Source of the DNA: Eudoraea sp.
Lineage (GTDB): Bacteria; Bacteroidota; Bacteroidia; Flavobacteriales; Flavobacteriaceae
Length of the DNA stretch: 18,666 bases
NCBI GenBank assembly: GCA_013042925.1
Contig: JABDPH010000078.1
Span: 1-18,666, forward strand
Reading direction: 5' to 3'
Below, piece after piece: positions 6,871 to 14,648 of this stretch. The stretch's first letter is position 1; every line of letters begins with the position of its first letter. The notes beneath the pieces were generated by a model, which did not search any database, was not told the origin of the DNA, and saw only the letters and a list, made by a program, of their open reading frames with translations. Position numbers and translations under genes: made by a program.

Positions 6871-9059
6871 GCAAGTATACTTTCATGTCCTGAATCCTTT
6901 ACGAACAGGCAAGAACTATTGGTCTTGTATGTCATTTCCTTTACGAAATGAAAACTGAGATTTTCCTCCATTCCAAAAATGTTGAGATCTGCAATAGGGG
7001 CCTGTTCTACTATTTCTTTAAAGGAGCCCACATATACCTCAGTGAGGGTTTGTGGCAACCGGGCTAAATTAATTAAAGAATGAAGAAACTTTTTGGCATT
7101 TTCTTCTTCTTTTGGATCATTGATGACGGTGATTAATCTAATTTTGGCATCCCAATTAAGCTTTAGTTTATAGGCGATTAGCATGGAAAGATCTAAATTT
7201 CCAATATCCCATCCTAAGCTCCAATTATCCCTGCGATCACTGATCCAAACATTAATGGTATTTCGTTGTCCAAGCAGGGCCGTAGGATGCGCCACATAAA
7301 GTAATACACCTGTCTCTAGCCTAATAGATTCTTTGATGATGGGGCGAAGTTCCTGTTCATAGTCATCATGTTCCTGTAGATTTAGAAAGATAATGTTGGG
7401 CTTAAAAAACGCACCTTGTAACGCCTGGCTCCCATAGTTAATTCCTTTGGTGAATTCATCCGTATGAATCACGGTCCAGGAAGAAAATACACCTTTTGTA
7501 CGGAACGATTCTGAAAGCGCTTCCAGTTGATTGGCCAGTGTACTCTTCTCAGAAAACGGTTCAATACCTAAAAGTTTTATGGAGCCCTTTGGCTTTGCGA
7601 TATTCCTTAAAAAAGGAAAAATCCCCTTTACGCCATTTATATCCCGTACAGGGACCATTAAATTAGGCTTCCAGGCACGTTGCTGCATCTTTTTCATGCC
7701 CCATGTATGTTTGGCTGCCCATTCCGCAAAGGAAACAAAGAGACCAGACCGTACATCTTCGAAGGGCGTCTCCAGGTTTTGCCTGGAAAGATACCAGTAG
7801 ACCACAAAAACGATCATCAAGGAAAGTAAACTAACCGAAGGATTAATGATGAACATAGCAAATATTGATGATATAAGGCCTGCCCATGGTACCCACCGCG
7901 GTATCTTAAAAATAGGACGGTAACTGATTAATCCCAGGTTCTGTTCAATGATCACAACAATGTTGATCATAGCATACGTGATCAAAAAGAATAAGGTAAC
8001 CAAAGGCGCCACTGCATTAATATTCCTAAGAAGCATGGTAGCAAAGATTAAGATCCCGGTAATGATCATGGCATTTCTTGGTTGTCCGTTGGCACTTGTA
8101 CCGGCGAGGAATTTAGAGTAGGGGAGCACCTTATGCTCTCCCATGGCATACAAGATACGGGAAGAACCCACAATAGAAGCTAACGCAGAAGAAAAGGTAG
8201 CTCCCAAAATACCGGCCAGGATAAGGGGACCAACATAGGCCTTTTCGACAATCACATAGTAGTTCGAAATTAATTCTGACTCCGTAGCACTTCGGGCGAT
8301 CCAAAAAGCTAGGAGCATATAGATGATAAAACTTACCCCTATGGCCCATAAAGTACCCACCGGAATGCTCTTTTTAGGATCCTTTAGCTCTCCAGACATA
8401 TTGGCCCCGGCCATAATTCCTGTTGCAGCCGGAAAAAAAACTGCAAAGACGATCCAAAAATTACTCCCGCTAAAATCGTTTTCGGGAGACCCCTTAAAAT
8501 TTCCGAACCTAAGAACCTCTGAAGTTGAATTTACCATAGATCCTTCATAGGCTGCAAATACAATGGAAATAAAAGAAAGGACAATAATTACGATAATAAT
8601 ATATTGTGTTTTAATAGCTAAATTGGCACTGTAATAGGCAATCCCAAAAAGGGCTAAAAATACGATCACATCCACCAGAAATGGACTATGGTTGGGAAAT
8701 ATGCCTAGCCAACCTTCCCTAAATCCAAATATATACATGGTTACCGCCAGCCCCTGGGAAATATAACGGGGTATGCCAAGACTTCCCCCAACTTCCAGGC
8801 CAAGCGCCTGAGAAACAATTGCGTAGGCGCCACCTGCACCAATCCTTATATTGGTGGTTATTGCAGACATGGAGAGGGCAGTTGTTAAGGTGATTAGAAA
8901 CGAAACAAGAATAATGATCCAGGCACCCAGGAGCCCGGCGTTTCCAACGACCCAACCAAGTCGAAGGTACATGATAACACCAAGAATGGTTAGTAAGGTA
9001 GGGGTGAAAACACCTCCGAAAGTGCCAAATTTTTTCAACACAGTCTCTTTGGTCTTCAT
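6867..9059 (-). CDS. SLC12-type cation-chloride cotransporter (Na-K-Cl-like), copy 1
   Basis: 730-residue inner-membrane secondary transporter of the APC superfamily. Residues about 12-430 hold some 12 transmembrane helices; a soluble C-terminal domain of about 300 residues follows, as in eukaryotic CCCs. TM1 reads GVIMYLRLGWVVGNAG (27-42). TM6 reads VFAVFFPAATGIMAGANMSG, followed by ELKDP. Compared with recalled NKCC1 residues, the K+ site Tyr (Tyr109 in TMYIFGF), Pro210 and Thr213 are kept. So is the Na+ site Ala-x-x-Ser-Ser (Ala287, Ser290, Ser291); KCC-type transporters lack the second Ser. Na+-, K+- and Cl--coupled transport is therefore predicted, not proven. It is probably co-transcribed after the RluE-like gene 105 bases upstream, or driven by the box at 9089-9096. 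A paralogue lies at 15860-18043. Confidence 0.88.
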   Translation of the reverse strand: MKTKETVLKKFGTFGGVFTPTLLTILGVIMYLRLGWVVGNAGLLGAWIIILVSFLITLTTALSMSAITTNIRIGAGGAYAIVSQALGLEVGGSLGIPRYISQGLAVTMYIFGFREGWLGIFPNHSPFLVDVIVFLALFGIAYYSANLAIKTQYIIIVIIVLSFISIVFAAYEGSMVNSTSEVLRFGNFKGSPENDFSGSNFWIVFAVFFPAATGIMAGANMSGELKDPKKSIPVGTLWAIGVSFIIYMLLAFWIARSATESELISNYYVIVEKAYVGPLILAGILGATFSSALASIVGSSRILYAMGEHKVLPYSKFLAGTSANGQPRNAMIITGILIFATMLLRNINAVAPLVTLFFLITYAMINIVVIIEQNLGLISYRPIFKIPRWVPWAGLISSIFAMFIINPSVSLLSLMIVFVVYWYLSRQNLETPFEDVRSGLFVSFAEWAAKHTWGMKKMQQRAWKPNLMVPVRDINGVKGIFPFLRNIAKPKGSIKLLGIEPFSEKSTLANQLEALSESFRTKGVFSSWTVIHTDEFTKGINYGSQALQGAFFKPNIIFLNLQEHDDYEQELRPIIKESIRLETGVLLYVAHPTALLGQRNTINVWISDRRDNWSLGWDIGNLDLSMLIAYKLKLNWDAKIRLITVINDPKEEENAKKFLHSLINLARLPQTLTEVYVGSFKEIVEQAPIADLNIFGMEENLSFHFVKEMTYKTNSSCLFVKDSGHESILA

Positions 9060-9088
9060 CTATGAATGTTGGTTTAGGGTTATTTTAT

Positions 9089-9096
9089 GAAATATA
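9089..9096 (-). promoter_or_regulatory. Possible -7 box (TATATTTC) for transporter copy 1
   Basis: On the minus strand TATATTTC, one base off TAnnTTTG, lies 29 bases before the start codon, with a TTG 16 bases further upstream. The spacing is shorter than the ideal 19. Confidence 0.4.
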
Positions 9097-9164
9097 ACAA
9101 TTATCCGATTATCAATAGGGTAAGAAAATAAAAATAATCGTGGCGTGATGAAAGATCATCTCCT

Positions 9165-9749
9165 TCAAAGTAATGCTGACATGGCAATAATGTCTCCCGG
9201 AAGCATGGAAGAAAGTTTCACCTTGCCAACCCGTATTCTGATTAGCCTGAGTACTGGGAACCCAGCAGCTGCGGTCATTTTACGCACCTGGCGAAACTTC
9301 CCTTCGGTTAAAGTAATGCTGATCCAGGTGGCAGGACGATGTCGTCCAATACGAAGACTTGGATCCGGCGGGGGAAGCAAAGGTGGCTCCTTTAATAATG
9401 CTACCTTACACGGTTTTGTTTGGTAGACCTTACCTCCAAAGCCAATTTCTACGCCTTGCTGTAATAACTGAATGGCTTCGTTGGTAATCTCCCCATCCAA
9501 TTGCGCGTAATATTCCTTTTCTATTCCCATTTGATTTATGGTATCACTTAGCTTTCCATCGGTAGTGAGTAGCAGCAGTCCTTCTGATTTTTCATCGAGG
9601 CGCCCTACAGGCATGCTCCCATCCGGGAAATCAAAGAGCTCGCTTAAAAAGCGCTTGGTACGTAACTGACGCTTATCATTGGAAGATAGCTGACTAAGCA
9701 TACCAAAGGGTTTATAAAGCTTATAATGATGGTGCAAATCAGTTTCCAT
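9165..9749 (-). CDS. rluE: RsuA/RluE-family rRNA pseudouridine synthase
   Basis: 194 residues, no S4 domain, matching the short RluE type that converts a single uridine of 23S rRNA (U2457 in E. coli) to pseudouridine. The start reads YKLYKPFGMLSQ. The catalytic motif VGRLDEKSEGLLLLTTDG follows, with nucleophile Asp52. Then come IEKEYYAQLDG and the C-terminal EGKFRQVRKMTAAAGFPVLRLIRIRVG. All are standard for the family. A few extra residues around PPLLPPPDPSLRIGRHRPATW are also typical of RluE. It is a housekeeping gene on the same strand as the transporter downstream. The exact target base is inferred from family membership. Confidence 0.88.
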   Translation of the reverse strand: METDLHHHYKLYKPFGMLSQLSSNDKRQLRTKRFLSELFDFPDGSMPVGRLDEKSEGLLLLTTDGKLSDTINQMGIEKEYYAQLDGEITNEAIQLLQQGVEIGFGGKVYQTKPCKVALLKEPPLLPPPDPSLRIGRHRPATWISITLTEGKFRQVRKMTAAAGFPVLRLIRIRVGKVKLSSMLPGDIIAMSALL

Positions 9750-9903
9750 TAGGCATGAAAGATACTTGTTATGGTCTACACATTAAAAGAACAAATTGCA
9801 ATAAATTTCTTTGGAAGCTGGTATATTCAAAAAAAAGGTGCCCTAATTTGTGATTTTTTGGTGATTGCAACTACTAACGATGTAAACAGTAAAATTCAAT
9901 ACC
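9750..9903. other. Divergent intergenic region
   Basis: AT-rich gap between the minus-strand pseudouridine synthase gene and the plus-strand small ORF. It contains an A8 run (9828-9837 area) and minus-strand TATCTTTC at 9757-9764. That box would leave almost no leader, so I do not call it a promoter. No terminator or RNA gene is seen. Confidence 0.35.
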
Positions 9904-10002
9904 ATGAAACAACAAACAACTAATAGTACAGTCTGGGAAGCAATTTGTAAATTCTATAAATGTGAAGTTCGCTTGTTTAAACGCATCCTGGGAATAAAAT
10001 AA
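9904..10002 (+). CDS. Possible 32-residue small protein
   Basis: ATG at 9904 opens a 32-codon frame ending TAA at 10000-10002. The peptide starts MKQQTTNSTVWEAICKFYK and ends with a basic segment, LFKRILGIK. It has two cysteines (Cys15, Cys20) five residues apart and an amphipathic, net positive C-terminal half. The start context is A-rich (AAAATTCAATACC), as expected in Bacteroidota. It lies in an otherwise empty gap, so it is not a shadow of another gene. No family is recognised. The MDR oxidoreductase starts 48 bases later on the same strand. The frame could be chance, but composition and placement favour a real small gene. Confidence 0.45.
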   Translation: MKQQTTNSTVWEAICKFYKCEVRLFKRILGIK

Positions 10003-10050
10003 GCAAAACATATTCTGTAACAAATCAATATACGGCTCGTCCTATGTTAT

Positions 10051-11019
10051 ATGAAAGCCATTACAACCAGACAATATGGAACACCCGATGTTCTTACACT
10101 TGAAGATATTGCGCAACCAAATCCAAAGAGCAAGGAACTTTTAATCAAAGTCAGTGCCTCCGCTGTAACTTCAGGAGATGCCAGAATACGAGGACTGAAT
10201 GTGCCTTTTGGATTTAAATTTATTACACGATTACTTTTCGGTTTCAATAAGCCAAAACAACCGGTTTTAGGAACTGTTTTTTCGGGAGTAGTAGCTGCTA
10301 CAGGTAATGAGGTTACAGAATTTAAGGAGGGAGATGAAGTTTTTGGCGCGAGTAACAATTTTGGAAGTCATGCAGAATATGTAGTTGTTCCAGAATCTGG
10401 GCCTATAGCAATAAAGCCGGCCAATTGTTCATTTAATGAAGCTGCAGCCATTCCTTTCGGGGCCCTCACTTCTTTAAAATATTTACGGGATTTTGGCAAA
10501 ATAAAAGCGGGAGAGAAAATCTTAATCAATGGGGCTTCAGGAGCACTGGGGGTTTACGGAGTGCAGTTAGCCAAATACTTTGGTGCCCATGTTACCGGAA
10601 TGTGCAGTACTGCAAATGTTTCGTTGGTGAAGTCGCTGGGAGCAGATGCAGTTATTGATTATACTACTACCGACTTTACTAAGAACGGAGAAGCCTACGA
10701 TATTATTTATGACACCGTTGGAAAAATAACATTTTCTCAAAGTAAAAAGTCATTAACTAAAAATGGGCGTTTATTATTGGCTGCTGCAGGTTTACCCCAG
10801 TATTTTCAGGTACTTTCTACTTCATTATTCAGTAAGAAAAAAGTGATTGCAGGGGTAGCTGTATTTAACAAAAAGGATATAGCTGTCATTAAGGAATTGG
10901 TATCTTCAGGAAAATTACGATCAGTAATTGGCAAACAATTTCCTTTGTCGGAAACAAAGGAAGCTCATATCTATGTAGACACTGGCCATAAAGTGGCTAG
11001 TGCTGTTATTACAATGTAA
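10051..11019 (+). CDS. Zinc-independent MDR oxidoreductase (quinone oxidoreductase-like)
   Basis: 322 residues. The N-terminal GroES-like domain runs from MKAITTRQYGTPDVLTLED, through VSASAVTSGDARIRG, to GVVAATGNEVTEFKEGDEVFG. A Rossmann domain with the nucleotide-binding motif NGASGALGVYGVQLAK (160-175) follows. No catalytic or structural zinc cysteines are present, which places it with the NADPH:quinone reductase / zeta-crystallin branch of the medium-chain dehydrogenases. It is likely a cytoplasmic NAD(P)H-dependent reductase of quinones or reactive enones; the true substrate is unknown. It starts at an ATG with no visible ribosome binding site. Its 3' end overlaps the convergent radical SAM gene by 11 bases. 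Confidence 0.88.
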   Translation: MKAITTRQYGTPDVLTLEDIAQPNPKSKELLIKVSASAVTSGDARIRGLNVPFGFKFITRLLFGFNKPKQPVLGTVFSGVVAATGNEVTEFKEGDEVFGASNNFGSHAEYVVVPESGPIAIKPANCSFNEAAAIPFGALTSLKYLRDFGKIKAGEKILINGASGALGVYGVQLAKYFGAHVTGMCSTANVSLVKSLGADAVIDYTTTDFTKNGEAYDIIYDTVGKITFSQSKKSLTKNGRLLLAAAGLPQYFQVLSTSLFSKKKVIAGVAVFNKKDIAVIKELVSSGKLRSVIGKQFPLSETKEAHIYVDTGHKVASAVITM

Positions 11020-12349
11020 CTAACTTATTCCGTTTGGATAAGGTTTCTTTTAATATACTTCTTCTTCGTTCAACAAGATCTTCTGCATAGACATTGGTCA
11101 TTAGATCTTGAAATTCATTTTCTAATTCTTCAACCGTAAAGTTTTTAGGAACATAGGTGACATCAAACAGTGTGCACTTATCCCAATAATCTTTTAGTAA
11201 TCGTCCTTCTTGTTTAAGTTGGTTATAAAGATCGGTACACGGAAACGGTGTCAGGAGGGTAATTTGCACATCCGATAGGTTGCTTGTCTTTATATACTCC
11301 TGCGTTTCTCTAAATGTTTCTTTAGTATCGGAATCGAATCCTAAAACGAAACAGCCGTTAACCGTAATCCCGAAGGACTGTATCTTATCAATAGCCTTTT
11401 CATAATCATCAAAATGGGTGTATTTCCAACCGTCATCCACGCTTTTGACACTTTCTGAATTCACAGATTCTAAGCCAATAAGTACTTGCATACAATTAGA
11501 TGCCGCCAATAATGATAATAGTTCTTCATCCTCTGCAATGGTAATATCCGTTTCGGTGAACCATTTCATATTGTATGTACCAAATAACTTAAGTAATTCT
11601 TTCGACCATTTTTTATCCACAAAAGTGTTATCGTCTGCCAATTCAATAAATGGTTCCTCCCATATTTCAAATATTTTATCCAGTTCTTTTTTAATTAATT
11701 CAATGGGTTTCTTTTTATAGGAGCTAATAGTTCTTGAAGCTGCGCAAAAATTACAATGATATGGACACCCTCTGGTCGTCTGTATGGTTAACCTGTTGTA
11801 TTTATCAATATCGAGCAGTTCATATTTAGGAACCCTGGCATCTTTTAGATCAAATACATAGGCAGGATTAGAAAGTGAGCTATACACCGGTTTCAGCATA
11901 TTCCTCTCATAATCTTCCAGTAGTTTCCCCCAAATTATTTCGCCTTCTCCCTGTATCACAGCATCTGCATGCTCTTGTACCTCGTTGGGTAGCGAAGATG
12001 CATGTAACCCTCCTATAACGACGGTTATACCTTTTTTTCTGAACCTGGCTGATAATTCATAGGTCTCATATATTCTTGCAGTTAAGGCAGAAAAAGCTAT
12101 AATATCTGGCTTCTCAGCCAATAACTCCGCAACATCATTTTCAGAATAAGTATCTAGTTCTTTATAAACAACTTCCCAATGCTCAGGAGTATGGGCTGCC
12201 AGAGTTAATAATCCAAGGCTGGGCAGGCTTGCAATTACTTTGCTTCTGTCAACAAAACCAGGTAAGGTTAACCCGGTATTAAAAAGCCGTTCATTAACAA
12301 CTCGTACACCACTCATGGCTATCAATATTACCTTACGTGTCTTCTTCAT
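11009..12349 (-). CDS. Radical SAM protein with B12-binding-like N-terminal domain
   Basis: 446 residues from the ATG at 12349; an in-frame TTG six codons upstream (12367) is less likely. Residues about 5-150 form a Rossmann-like domain in the place of the cobalamin-binding domain (KPDIIAFSALTARIY, TVVIGGLHASSLPNEV, ADAVIQGEGE). The usual DxHxxG cobalamin-ligand motif is not seen. The radical SAM core follows, with TTRGCPYHCNFC; the three cysteines Cys195, Cys199 and Cys202 bind the 4Fe-4S cluster. A C-terminal extension after ITLLTPFPCTDLY resembles the tail of B12-radical SAM methylases. Relatives include C-methyltransferases acting on lipids, antibiotics or cofactors; I cannot name the substrate. 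It has no biosynthetic partner nearby. Confidence 0.85.
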   Translation of the reverse strand: MKKTRKVILIAMSGVRVVNERLFNTGLTLPGFVDRSKVIASLPSLGLLTLAAHTPEHWEVVYKELDTYSENDVAELLAEKPDIIAFSALTARIYETYELSARFRKKGITVVIGGLHASSLPNEVQEHADAVIQGEGEIIWGKLLEDYERNMLKPVYSSLSNPAYVFDLKDARVPKYELLDIDKYNRLTIQTTRGCPYHCNFCAASRTISSYKKKPIELIKKELDKIFEIWEEPFIELADDNTFVDKKWSKELLKLFGTYNMKWFTETDITIAEDEELLSLLAASNCMQVLIGLESVNSESVKSVDDGWKYTHFDDYEKAIDKIQSFGITVNGCFVLGFDSDTKETFRETQEYIKTSNLSDVQITLLTPFPCTDLYNQLKQEGRLLKDYWDKCTLFDVTYVPKNFTVEELENEFQDLMTNVYAEDLVERRRSILKETLSKRNKLVTL

Positions 12350-12371
12350 ATAATTAGATTTTAGCAAGAAA

Positions 12372-12383
12372 ATAGAGCTCTAT
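12372..12383. promoter_or_regulatory. 12-bp perfect palindrome upstream of the radical SAM gene
   Basis: ATAGAGCTCTAT reads the same on both strands and lies 22 bases upstream of the start codon at 12349. A second inverted repeat, AGCTATT-TAT-AATAGCT, is at 12455-12471. Both could be dimeric-regulator sites in this divergent promoter region. Neither matches an operator I can name. Confidence 0.3.
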
Positions 12384-12513
12384 CTAAGGTACGAAATATG
12401 AAGGAAAAAGTATATTTATTTTAGGTAATAGTAAGGACAATGAGGTTGAATATCAGCTATTTATAATAGCTCTATATTATGCGTTTACGGCCATTTAATT
12501 TTTGATTTCTTCG

Positions 12514-12521
12514 TATCTTTA
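12514..12521 (+). promoter_or_regulatory. Possible -7 box (TATCTTTA) for the small membrane protein pair
   Basis: TATCTTTA is one base off TAnnTTTG and lies 37 bases before the ATG at 12559. No TTG at the ideal upstream distance is visible. Confidence 0.4.
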
Positions 12522-12558
12522 TAAGTAACGTGCGACTAACTATTTAAACTAATATATT

Positions 12559-12969
12559 ATGACCGACTCAAAAGTAAAGTACTACAAAGGTTTGTTTTTA
12601 GTAGTAGCAGTTTATGACCTTATTCTAGGGATTATTTTTATGTTCTTTTCTAAATCGGCGTTCAATTTTCTTGAGATATCCGAAAAATTACCAGAGTTCA
12701 CGGGCTATTTAACTTTAATAGGGGGCTATGTCTTTGTTCTTGGTTTAGCCTATTATTTTATCTATCGTGGAGATTTGCAAAAAAATATTGATTTGATTCT
12801 TATTGGAGCCTTGTACAAGCTTGTTTATTGTGCAATTACCTTTTATTATTTTATGGTTGGAGATATTCCGCATATTTTATTTTTAGGTCTTTTTGGTGTT
12901 GTAGATTTTATAATGTTTATCATGATGATGGAATGCTATTTCACTGTCAAAAAGAGCTCCCAGGAGTAA
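12559..12969 (+). CDS. Small four-helix membrane protein of unknown function
   Basis: 136 residues with four hydrophobic segments at about 11-30, 47-69, 77-99 and 104-126. Both ends are short, hydrophilic and lysine-bearing, so both are probably cytoplasmic. Acidic or polar residues inside helices (Asp20, Asp116, Glu125) are unusual for a pure anchor. No family is recognised. The next gene, also a four-helix membrane protein, starts 28 bases after the stop, so they form a likely two-gene operon and perhaps a complex. Confidence 0.75.
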   Translation: MTDSKVKYYKGLFLVVAVYDLILGIIFMFFSKSAFNFLEISEKLPEFTGYLTLIGGYVFVLGLAYYFIYRGDLQKNIDLILIGALYKLVYCAITFYYFMVGDIPHILFLGLFGVVDFIMFIMMMECYFTVKKSSQE

Positions 12970-12997
12970 CTAATTTTTATACAAGAATTCAAAAAGT

Positions 12998-13381
12998 ATG
13001 TCAGCTGAAATTAATTTATATGCAGCATGGATAGGTATGCTCCTTGGCGGTATCTTGGGTGCCGTTCAAGGAGTTTTCTTTCATAATGAAGAATGGATGG
13101 GGGGCTATGGATCCTGGAAAAGAAGGATGACACGGCTTGGTCATATCTCTTTCTTTGGAATTGCCTTTATCAATATAGCTTTTGTAGCAACAGTTAATAC
13201 AACTGGAATAGAAGGCCAGGCACGGTTACCTTCTGTCTTATTTATAATTGGTGCCATTGGTATGCCTTTAATTTGTTATTTATCGGCATTTATAAAAAAT
13301 TTCAGGCATCTTTTCTTTATTCCGGCCCTTTCTGTAATAGCTGGGATTGCGAGTCTTCTTTGGATCGTATATTATTCATAA
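12998..13381 (+). CDS. Second small four-helix membrane protein of unknown function
   Basis: 127 residues with hydrophobic segments at about 7-27, 47-67, 77-98 and 105-126. A polar loop, HNEEWMGGYGSWKRRMTR, lies between helices 1 and 2, with His49 at the start of helix 2 (LGHISFFG). The His and aromatic pattern slightly recalls haem-binding or quinone-linked membrane proteins, but I cannot support that. It is the second gene of the pair, 28 bases after its neighbour. Confidence 0.75.
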   Translation: MSAEINLYAAWIGMLLGGILGAVQGVFFHNEEWMGGYGSWKRRMTRLGHISFFGIAFINIAFVATVNTTGIEGQARLPSVLFIIGAIGMPLICYLSAFIKNFRHLFFIPALSVIAGIASLLWIVYYS

Positions 13382-13562
13382 GAATAAATGAATACCTCGT
13401 AATTCCATTTTATAGTTACCTCCTAATTAGTTGAATTTTTATTTTGTGACTTCTTTGATTCCTATTAAACGTTTTTAACTGGCATGTACCTAACATAAAA
13501 TTTTAGTGTTCCAAGCAAGGCAAATACAACGACAATTGAAGGTGTCTGATAAACTTAATACT

Positions 13563-13570
13563 TATATTTG
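13563..13570 (+). promoter_or_regulatory. -7 box TATATTTG of lpxD
   Basis: A perfect TAnnTTTG match 41 bases before the ATG at 13612. A TTG at 13536-13538 is 24 bases upstream, slightly long. The 224-base gap 13382-13605 is otherwise without a recognisable gene or terminator. Confidence 0.65.
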
Positions 13571-13611
13571 AAGGATGCTGAAAAAGCTACTAATCATTAT
13601 AAAAGTTGCGT

Positions 13612-14601
13612 ATGAAATCCTTTACAATACAAGAAATAACCTCCACTGTTAACGGGGAACTTTTTGGAAACATTTCTGAAGCCATCACAGGTTTGGAAAC
13701 CATTGATACCGCTGTCAAAGGTCAGGCTACATTTATAGGGAACAGAAAGTATGCCCGCAAATGGGATGCCTCCAACGCCTCAGTAGCCATCGTAACCAAA
13801 GGCATTGCTTTAGAGCCAAAAGATAATGCGGCCTTTATAGAAGTTGCCAATGCAGATCTTGCAATGGCAAAGTTGTTAGAAGTATTTTCTCCTGAGATGC
13901 CACATTTTGAAACAGCTGTGGATCCAACGGCGGTTGTCCACGAAACTGCTGTGTTGGGAGAAGGCTGCAAAATAGGAGCAGGGTGCTATGTTGGAAGGGA
14001 TGTTATATTGGGAAAAAATGTGACGCTATATCCAAACGTTTCTGTTTTTGATGATTCTGAAATAGGGGACCATACCACCATTTGGTCTGGCACGGTTATA
14101 AGAGAGCGCTCTAAAATAGGGAGTCATTGTATATTTCATACCAACGTGAGTATAGGGGCAGATGGCTTTGGATATCGTCCCAGCGATGATGGCAGAGGGC
14201 TGGTTAAAATACCACATATTGCCAATGTGGTTATAGGAAACCATGTGGAGATAGGTGCCAACTCCTGTGTGGATCGTGCTAAATTTAGTTCTACCATTCT
14301 AGGCGATGGTTGTAAGATCGATAATTTGGTGCAGATCGCCCATAATTGTGTACTAGGCCGTTCTTGCATTATGGCCGGCAGTAGTGGTCTGGCAGGTTCC
14401 GTTACATTAGGGGACGGCGTAGTTATTGGTGGAAGTGCTTCTATTAAAGATCATACCACCATACATTCCGGAGCAACGGTTGGAGCAGGTTCTGGTGTAA
14501 TGGGAGATGTAGAGGCAGGTAAGACCGTATTGGGATACCCGGCTTGTGACTCCAGAGAAATGCTTAAGCAGTGGGTTGCCCTGCGAAGATTAGCAAAGTA
14601 G
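13612..14601 (+). CDS. lpxD: UDP-3-O-acyl-glucosamine N-acyltransferase, LpxD-type
   Basis: 329 residues. LpxD transfers a 3-hydroxyacyl chain from acyl-ACP to the 2-amino group of UDP-3-O-acyl-glucosamine, the third step of lipid A synthesis, in the cytoplasm. The N-terminal uridine-binding domain (1-100) includes TFIGNRKYA. A left-handed beta-helix of hexapeptide repeats fills about 100-310. The signature ADGFGYRPSDDGRGLVKIPHI and the catalytic His244 in VQIAHNCVLG (E. coli His239) are present. I start at the ATG at 13612, not the TTG two codons earlier. The lpxC-fabZ and lpxA genes that usually accompany lpxD in this phylum are absent here, so this may be a second, stand-alone copy. Confidence 0.88.
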   Translation: MKSFTIQEITSTVNGELFGNISEAITGLETIDTAVKGQATFIGNRKYARKWDASNASVAIVTKGIALEPKDNAAFIEVANADLAMAKLLEVFSPEMPHFETAVDPTAVVHETAVLGEGCKIGAGCYVGRDVILGKNVTLYPNVSVFDDSEIGDHTTIWSGTVIRERSKIGSHCIFHTNVSIGADGFGYRPSDDGRGLVKIPHIANVVIGNHVEIGANSCVDRAKFSSTILGDGCKIDNLVQIAHNCVLGRSCIMAGSSGLAGSVTLGDGVVIGGSASIKDHTTIHSGATVGAGSGVMGDVEAGKTVLGYPACDSREMLKQWVALRRLAK

Positions 14602-14648
14602 TAATCGTTATAAAAAATGTAGTAATACAATCCATTAAAAGAATAAGT

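Noticed and set aside
12440..12511. Eight-codon frames (ATG at 12440 and near 12479)
   Set aside because: They are too short and have no leader-peptide features.
13575..13640. 21-codon frame overlapping the lpxD start
   Set aside because: It begins at the predicted RNA start and overlaps lpxD out of frame; no regulatory codon run is seen, so chance is likelier than a leader peptide.
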